Shown piece by piece: positions 6,414-9,788 of a stretch of 9,788 nucleotides of DNA (position 1 is its first letter; every line of letters begins with the position of its first letter). Location: assembly GCA_007280825.1 (NCBI GenBank), contig QYQI01000118.1, positions 1 to 9,788 on the forward strand, written 5' to 3'. Both the position numbers and the translations under genes were made by a program. The notes under the pieces are model-generated. The model was not told where the DNA came from. It did not search any database and saw nothing but the letters and a program-made list of their open reading frames with translations. This DNA comes from Ignavibacteriales bacterium (GTDB taxonomy: Bacteria; Bacteroidota; Ignavibacteria; Ignavibacteriales; Melioribacteraceae).

Positions 6414-7718
6414 ATGAAAAAAAAGGCGATCATAATTTCCTTGGCTGTAATTGGTTTGTTAATCGTTGCATACTTTTTATTTTTTCGAGGAGATTCAACA
6501 GAAACAAAATTTTCTTACGTCCAAATTACAAGAGGTGATCTAAACGTTATTATCAGTAGTTCAGGAACGATTCAGGCAATCAAAACTGTTGATGTAGGAA
6601 CTCAAGTCTCCGGAAAAATCGATAGACTATTAGTTGATTTTAATAGTCAGGTTAGAAGGGGACAACTGTTAGCAGTTATTGATACAGTAGTTTTAGCAGC
6701 CTCGTTAAGGGATGCTCAATCAAGCCTTGATAGAGCCAAAGCTCAATATGACCAAGCAGTCGCTGTTCATGAGAGAAATAAACAACTCTTCGAAAAGAAA
6801 TATATGAACGAAGTGGATTTTATTGCATCAAAGACAAACGTTCAAGTTTTGCTTGCAGCACAAAAATCTGCAGTTACTTCACTCGAAAGGGCAAAATTAA
6901 ATTTGGGCTATGCTTACATATATTCCCCAATCTCGGGAACCATAATCAACCGAAGTGTTGAACAGGGACAGACAGTTGCAGCAAGTTTATCTGCACCCAC
7001 AATATTTACAATAGCAGAAGATCTTTCTTCGATGCGTATATTAACTAACGTAGATGAAAGCGATATTGGCCAAATAAAGGTGGGGCAAAAGGTTCAGTTT
7101 ACCGTTCAAGCACAACAAGGTAAAAAATTTGACGGTGAAGTTACTCAGATCAGATTAAACCCAAATGTTGTATCCAACGTAGTTAATTATGTGGTTGTAG
7201 TTCAAGCTGATAATAAAGAAAGATTTTTGTTACCGGGAATGACAGCAACAGTAGATTTTTATGTTGATTACAGAGAAAAGGTACTTCTTGTTCCAAATGT
7301 TGCTCTACGATTTCAACCAACCGACGAGATGACTGCAGAGTATACAAAGAATAGAGAAAAAGAATTGGCAAATCTGCCTGATAGCGTTAAAAAGAAAATG
7401 CAACAATTTGGCGGAGGACAATTTAATCCCGGTATGATGGGAGGAGGACAAGGATCTACCTCTAGTGGTAACAACGGTGCAAGAAGACGTAATGCAAATA
7501 GAGTATGGTACTATGATGAAAATAATAAATTGCAAATGAGCATGATCTTTGCCGGATTAACGGATGGAAAAAATACAGAAATTATTAGAGGAAGAAATTT
7601 AAAAGAAGGAATGAAAGTTATTTCAGGCGTAATCGAAAATAATGCTGCATCAACGACTACTACAAATAATCCTTTTAATCCTCAACAAGGCAGCAATCAG
7701 ATGAGAAGAGGATTTTAA
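6414..7718 (+). CDS. macA: MacA-type periplasmic adaptor (membrane fusion protein)
   Basis: A 434-residue membrane fusion protein of an ABC-type tripartite exporter. One N-terminal membrane anchor covers about 5-24 (after MKKK). Then come the adaptor modules in order: a first half lipoyl domain around 59-90 (VGTQVSGKIDRLLV, VRRGQLLAVID), an alpha-helical hairpin of about 93-165 with LDRAKAQYDQA, the second lipoyl half around 167-203 (YIYSPISGTIINRSVEQGQTV), a beta-barrel of about 208-300 and a membrane-proximal domain at about 364-412. Between the last two lies an insert of about 307-362, ending in a Gly/Asn/Arg-rich stretch. The protein should sit in the periplasm, bind the permease and reach an outer-membrane channel. 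It starts 38 nt after the Spy-like gene with only a weak AGAG ribosome site, and ends 16 nt before the ATPase gene. HlyD/AcrA-like relatives are possible, but the context favours MacA. Confidence 0.92.
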   Translation: MKKKAIIISLAVIGLLIVAYFLFFRGDSTETKFSYVQITRGDLNVIISSSGTIQAIKTVDVGTQVSGKIDRLLVDFNSQVRRGQLLAVIDTVVLAASLRDAQSSLDRAKAQYDQAVAVHERNKQLFEKKYMNEVDFIASKTNVQVLLAAQKSAVTSLERAKLNLGYAYIYSPISGTIINRSVEQGQTVAASLSAPTIFTIAEDLSSMRILTNVDESDIGQIKVGQKVQFTVQAQQGKKFDGEVTQIRLNPNVVSNVVNYVVVVQADNKERFLLPGMTATVDFYVDYREKVLLVPNVALRFQPTDEMTAEYTKNREKELANLPDSVKKKMQQFGGGQFNPGMMGGGQGSTSSGNNGARRRNANRVWYYDENNKLQMSMIFAGLTDGKNTEIIRGRNLKEGMKVISGVIENNAASTTTTNNPFNPQQGSNQMRRGF

Positions 7719-7720
7719 TA

Positions 7721-7726
7721 AGGGAG
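7721..7726 (+). promoter_or_regulatory. Ribosome binding site of the MacB-type ATPase (AGGGAG), deciding a TTG start
   Basis: AGGGAG lies 8 nt before a TTG at 7735-7737. The first residues after it (ENILIKTVDLTKTY) are the normal beginning of LolD/MacB ATPases, so TTG is accepted as the start. Confidence 0.7.
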
Positions 7727-7734
7727 CTAATACT

Positions 7735-8487
7735 TTGGAAAATATTTTAATAAAAACAGTTGATCTAACTAAAACATATAATGTTGGCGAAATTGATGTG
7801 CACGCACTGAAATCAGTGAACATTACAATTAATAAAGGTGAGTTTGTAGCTATTATGGGCGCTTCAGGTTCCGGTAAATCTACATTGATGAATTTAATAG
7901 GATGTCTTGATATGCCGACTTCTGGCGAATATTTCCTCGATGGAATTAACACAAGTAAACTTGCACAGAATGAATACGCCAATATTCGAAACCAGAAAAT
8001 CGGTTTTGTGTTTCAAGGATTTAATTTACTTCCGCGAACAACTGCTCTGGAAAATGTTGAACTTCCTTTGATGTATGACCGGCTTGAGAAAGTAAAAGAT
8101 CATCAGAAACAAGCAACTGAAGCTCTCAAGAAAGTAGGACTTGCAGACAGAATGCATCATATACCAAGTCAGTTATCAGGTGGTCAACAGCAAAGAGTTG
8201 CACTTGCAAGAGCTTTAGTAAATGAACCATCATTGATTTTAGCAGATGAACCCACCGGTAATTTAGATAGCGTAACATCAGTGGAAGTATTTCATCTCTT
8301 TCAAAAATTAAATGATGAGGGAATCACAATTGTAATGGTTACTCATGAAAGAGATTTTGCAGCTTTTGCAAAAAGAATTTTAGAAATGCGTGATGGAAGA
8401 GTGATAAGAGATGCAAAAATTAAAGACCGGCTTAACGCTGAAGAAGAATTAAAAAAAGCAATCGCTGAAGCCGAAATAGCAGAATAA
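7735..8487 (+). CDS. MacB/LolD-type ABC transporter ATP-binding protein
   Basis: A 250-residue nucleotide-binding subunit with every ABC motif: Walker A GASGSGKST (42-50), Q-loop Q94 in FVFQGFNLLP, ABC signature LSGGQQQR (147-154), Walker B LILADE (167-172) followed by PTGNLD, and the H-loop histidine H204 in VTHE. Identity to the MacB/LolD subgroup is suggested by IGCLDMPTSGEY and FNLLPRTTALENVELPL. It should dimerise and drive the permease encoded 12 nt downstream, so together they equal the fused MacB of Escherichia coli. After the ATPase core a charged Glu/Ala/Lys-rich tail runs to the end (about 228-250). The start is TTG, supported by AGGGAG. LolD of a lipoprotein-release system is the main alternative, but the preceding macA favours an exporter. 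Confidence 0.94.
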   Translation: MENILIKTVDLTKTYNVGEIDVHALKSVNITINKGEFVAIMGASGSGKSTLMNLIGCLDMPTSGEYFLDGINTSKLAQNEYANIRNQKIGFVFQGFNLLPRTTALENVELPLMYDRLEKVKDHQKQATEALKKVGLADRMHHIPSQLSGGQQQRVALARALVNEPSLILADEPTGNLDSVTSVEVFHLFQKLNDEGITIVMVTHERDFAAFAKRILEMRDGRVIRDAKIKDRLNAEEELKKAIAEAEIAE

Positions 8488-8499
8488 AGGAATTATAAA

Positions 8500-9720
8500 A
8501 TGAAAGCAAAAATCATATTAAAAGTCGCGACAAGAAGTATCATGAAATCGCGGATGAGAAGTTTATTAACAGCACTGGGAATTATCATAGGTGTTGCTGC
8601 TGTTGTAGTAATGGTTGCTATTGGAGATGGTGCACAGCAAAAAGTTGAAGAGCAAATCGCAATGCTTGGTTCTAATTTAATAATTATTACACCCGGTGCT
8701 TCAAACAGTGGTGGTGTTAATAGAGGTTCAGGAACTTTCAATAGATTTACTTGGGAGGACGTTGATAAAATAAAAAACGAAGCAACCTTAATTAAAGGTG
8801 TTACACATATTGTTCAATCAGGCGGACAAGTAATTGGCGGAGTTGGAAATTGGTTTACAAGAATTCAAGGTGTCTCTCCTGATTATCTCGAAATTCGTTC
8901 ATGGCCATTGGCTAGTGGTGAGTTCTTTACTGAAAGAGATGTAATGGCAAGGTCAAAAGTTTGCATTCTTGGTTCAGATGTTGTAAAGAATTTATTCCCT
9001 AATGACGATCCGGTAGGACAACAAATTAGAATCCGGAGTGTTCCGTTTAGAGTTATCGGCGTTCTTAAATCAAAAGGTCAAAGTTCAGTTGGAACAAGCA
9101 ACGATGATATTATTTTAGCTCCTTCAAGGACTGTTGGAGACCGCCTTTCCGGTGATCATATGCGCATTGGTTCTATACAGGTCAGTGCAATTTCTAATGA
9201 CAGGATACCGGCCGTTATGGCTGAATTAAAAAGTATCCTGAGAGAATCGCATAAACTGACTCAGGGTGAAGATGATGATTTTACAATTCAGGATCAATCG
9301 GATTTATCTGCAACTGCAACTGCAACATCGCGTATCCTAACAATTCTTTTAGCATCGGTAGCAGGCGTCTCTCTTGTTGTTGGCGGAATTGGAATTATGA
9401 ATATCATGCTTGTCTCCGTTACCGAAAGAACAAGAGAAATCGGTATCAGACTATCTGTAGGCGCTAGAGCTTCTGATATATTAGTTCAATTTTTAACTGA
9501 AGCAATAGTATTAAGTTTATCCGGAGGAGTAATTGGCGTCTTGCTCTCATTTTTAATTGCGTATATATTAAATAATTATACAAGTCAATCAGCATATATT
9601 AAACCGCAAATAATAATGATAGCATTCGGATTTGCAGGAGCAATAGGAATATTTTTCGGATTTTATCCTGCAAGAAAAGCATCGGCATTAAATCCTATTG
9701 ATGCTTTAAGGTATGAATGA
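8500..9720 (+). CDS. macB: MacB-type ABC transporter permease
   Basis: A 406-residue inner-membrane permease with the four-helix MacB/FtsX layout. Helix 1 is near 20-43 (after MKSRMRSLLTALGIIIG). A large periplasmic domain spans about 44-277 and contains GSNLIIITPG and the LGSDVVKNLFPNDDPVGQQI motif. Helices 2-4 are near 279-304, 333-357 and 371-390. The coupling loop VTERTREIGIRLSVGA (307-322) and the end motif YPARKASALNPIDALRYE are hallmarks of the family. MacB-type pumps work by mechanotransmission: ATP-driven closure of the periplasmic domain pushes substrate through MacA and an outer-membrane channel. AAAGGA overlaps the ATPase stop and sets the ATG start. Substrate is unknown (macrolides, peptides, lipids or toxins in relatives). 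No frameshift or lost helix is seen, so the separate ATPase and permease are a natural split. Confidence 0.94.
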   Translation: MKAKIILKVATRSIMKSRMRSLLTALGIIIGVAAVVVMVAIGDGAQQKVEEQIAMLGSNLIIITPGASNSGGVNRGSGTFNRFTWEDVDKIKNEATLIKGVTHIVQSGGQVIGGVGNWFTRIQGVSPDYLEIRSWPLASGEFFTERDVMARSKVCILGSDVVKNLFPNDDPVGQQIRIRSVPFRVIGVLKSKGQSSVGTSNDDIILAPSRTVGDRLSGDHMRIGSIQVSAISNDRIPAVMAELKSILRESHKLTQGEDDDFTIQDQSDLSATATATSRILTILLASVAGVSLVVGGIGIMNIMLVSVTERTREIGIRLSVGARASDILVQFLTEAIVLSLSGGVIGVLLSFLIAYILNNYTSQSAYIKPQIIMIAFGFAGAIGIFFGFYPARKASALNPIDALRYE

Positions 9721-9788
9721 TTTTTCTTAACAAAAATAAATTAGTGATCAGAAATTTGATCAATACAAGTTCACAAAAAATTGAGATG
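9717..9788 (+). CDS. Possible partial gene coupled to the permease, cut by the window edge
   Basis: An ATG overlaps the permease stop as ATGA, with AAGG 5 nt upstream (9708-9711), and the frame stays open for 24 codons to the window end. The peptide begins MIFLNKNKLVIRNL and shows no signal peptide or known motif. The overlap and ribosome site fit a further operon gene, but the stretch is too short to identify, and it could equally be non-coding sequence before a later start. Confidence 0.3.
   Translation, partial: MIFLNKNKLVIRNLINTSSQKIEM

Noticed and set aside
7650..7982. A minus-strand open frame of 110 residues across the macA/ATPase junction
   Set aside because: It runs antisense to two well-supported genes, has no ribosome site and shows no recognisable motif.
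7735..9720. The separate ATPase and permease as a broken macB
   Set aside because: Each has its own ribosome site and start, full domain length and a clean end, and split MacB-type pumps are normal in this group.

Overview
The window looks like chromosomal DNA from an AT-rich, Gram-negative member of the Bacteroidota/Chlorobi/Ignavibacteriota assemblage. This rests on three things: the left gene order (MoxR ATPase, DUF58 protein, short BatD-like membrane protein, BatA, BatB, TPR protein) is the arrangement known from that group; the right operon encodes a MacAB-type exporter with ATPase and permease as separate proteins; and base composition and protein style fit. My impression is Ignavibacteria rather than classical Bacteroidia, but that is inference and the species cannot be fixed from the sequence.

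Layout. Positions 25-5618 are a six-gene minus-strand operon, read right to left: moxR (TTG start), a DUF58 protein, a BatD-like membrane protein, batA, batB (GTG start) and batC. The last five overlap one another by 4-11 nt, a sign of translational coupling. The single break in this packing is 79 bp between moxR and the DUF58 gene, filled by an unusual inverted array of 7-bp units (4560-4637). Positions 5619-6015 are a divergent, AT-rich intergenic region with a sigma70-like promoter facing right, a short dyad, helically phased A-tracts and a weak promoter candidate facing left. Positions 6016-9720 are a plus-strand operon: a small Spy/LTXXQ-like periplasmic protein, macA, a MacB/LolD-type ATPase (TTG start) and a MacB-type permease. 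A further reading frame overlaps the permease stop by ATGA and runs off the right edge.

How the genes work together. In the Bat-type operon, the MoxR AAA+ ATPase is expected to act on von Willebrand factor A (VWA) proteins. Here the candidates are DUF58 (cytosolic), BatA and BatB (membrane-anchored), all with an intact DxSxS metal-ion site. The BatD-like protein and the TPR protein BatC would supply periplasmic parts of the same envelope complex, which is linked to stress and oxygen tolerance in Bacteroides and to envelope integrity in other bacteria. On the right, MacA (periplasmic adaptor), the ATPase and the permease would form a tripartite efflux or secretion pump needing an outer-membrane TolC-like partner, which is not in the window. 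The leading Spy-like gene may be an envelope-stress chaperone or sensor made together with the pump. All ten complete genes are intact; I see no tRNA, rRNA, CRISPR array, transposase or frameshifted gene. The most unexpected structure is the heptanucleotide hairpin array between moxR and the DUF58 gene.
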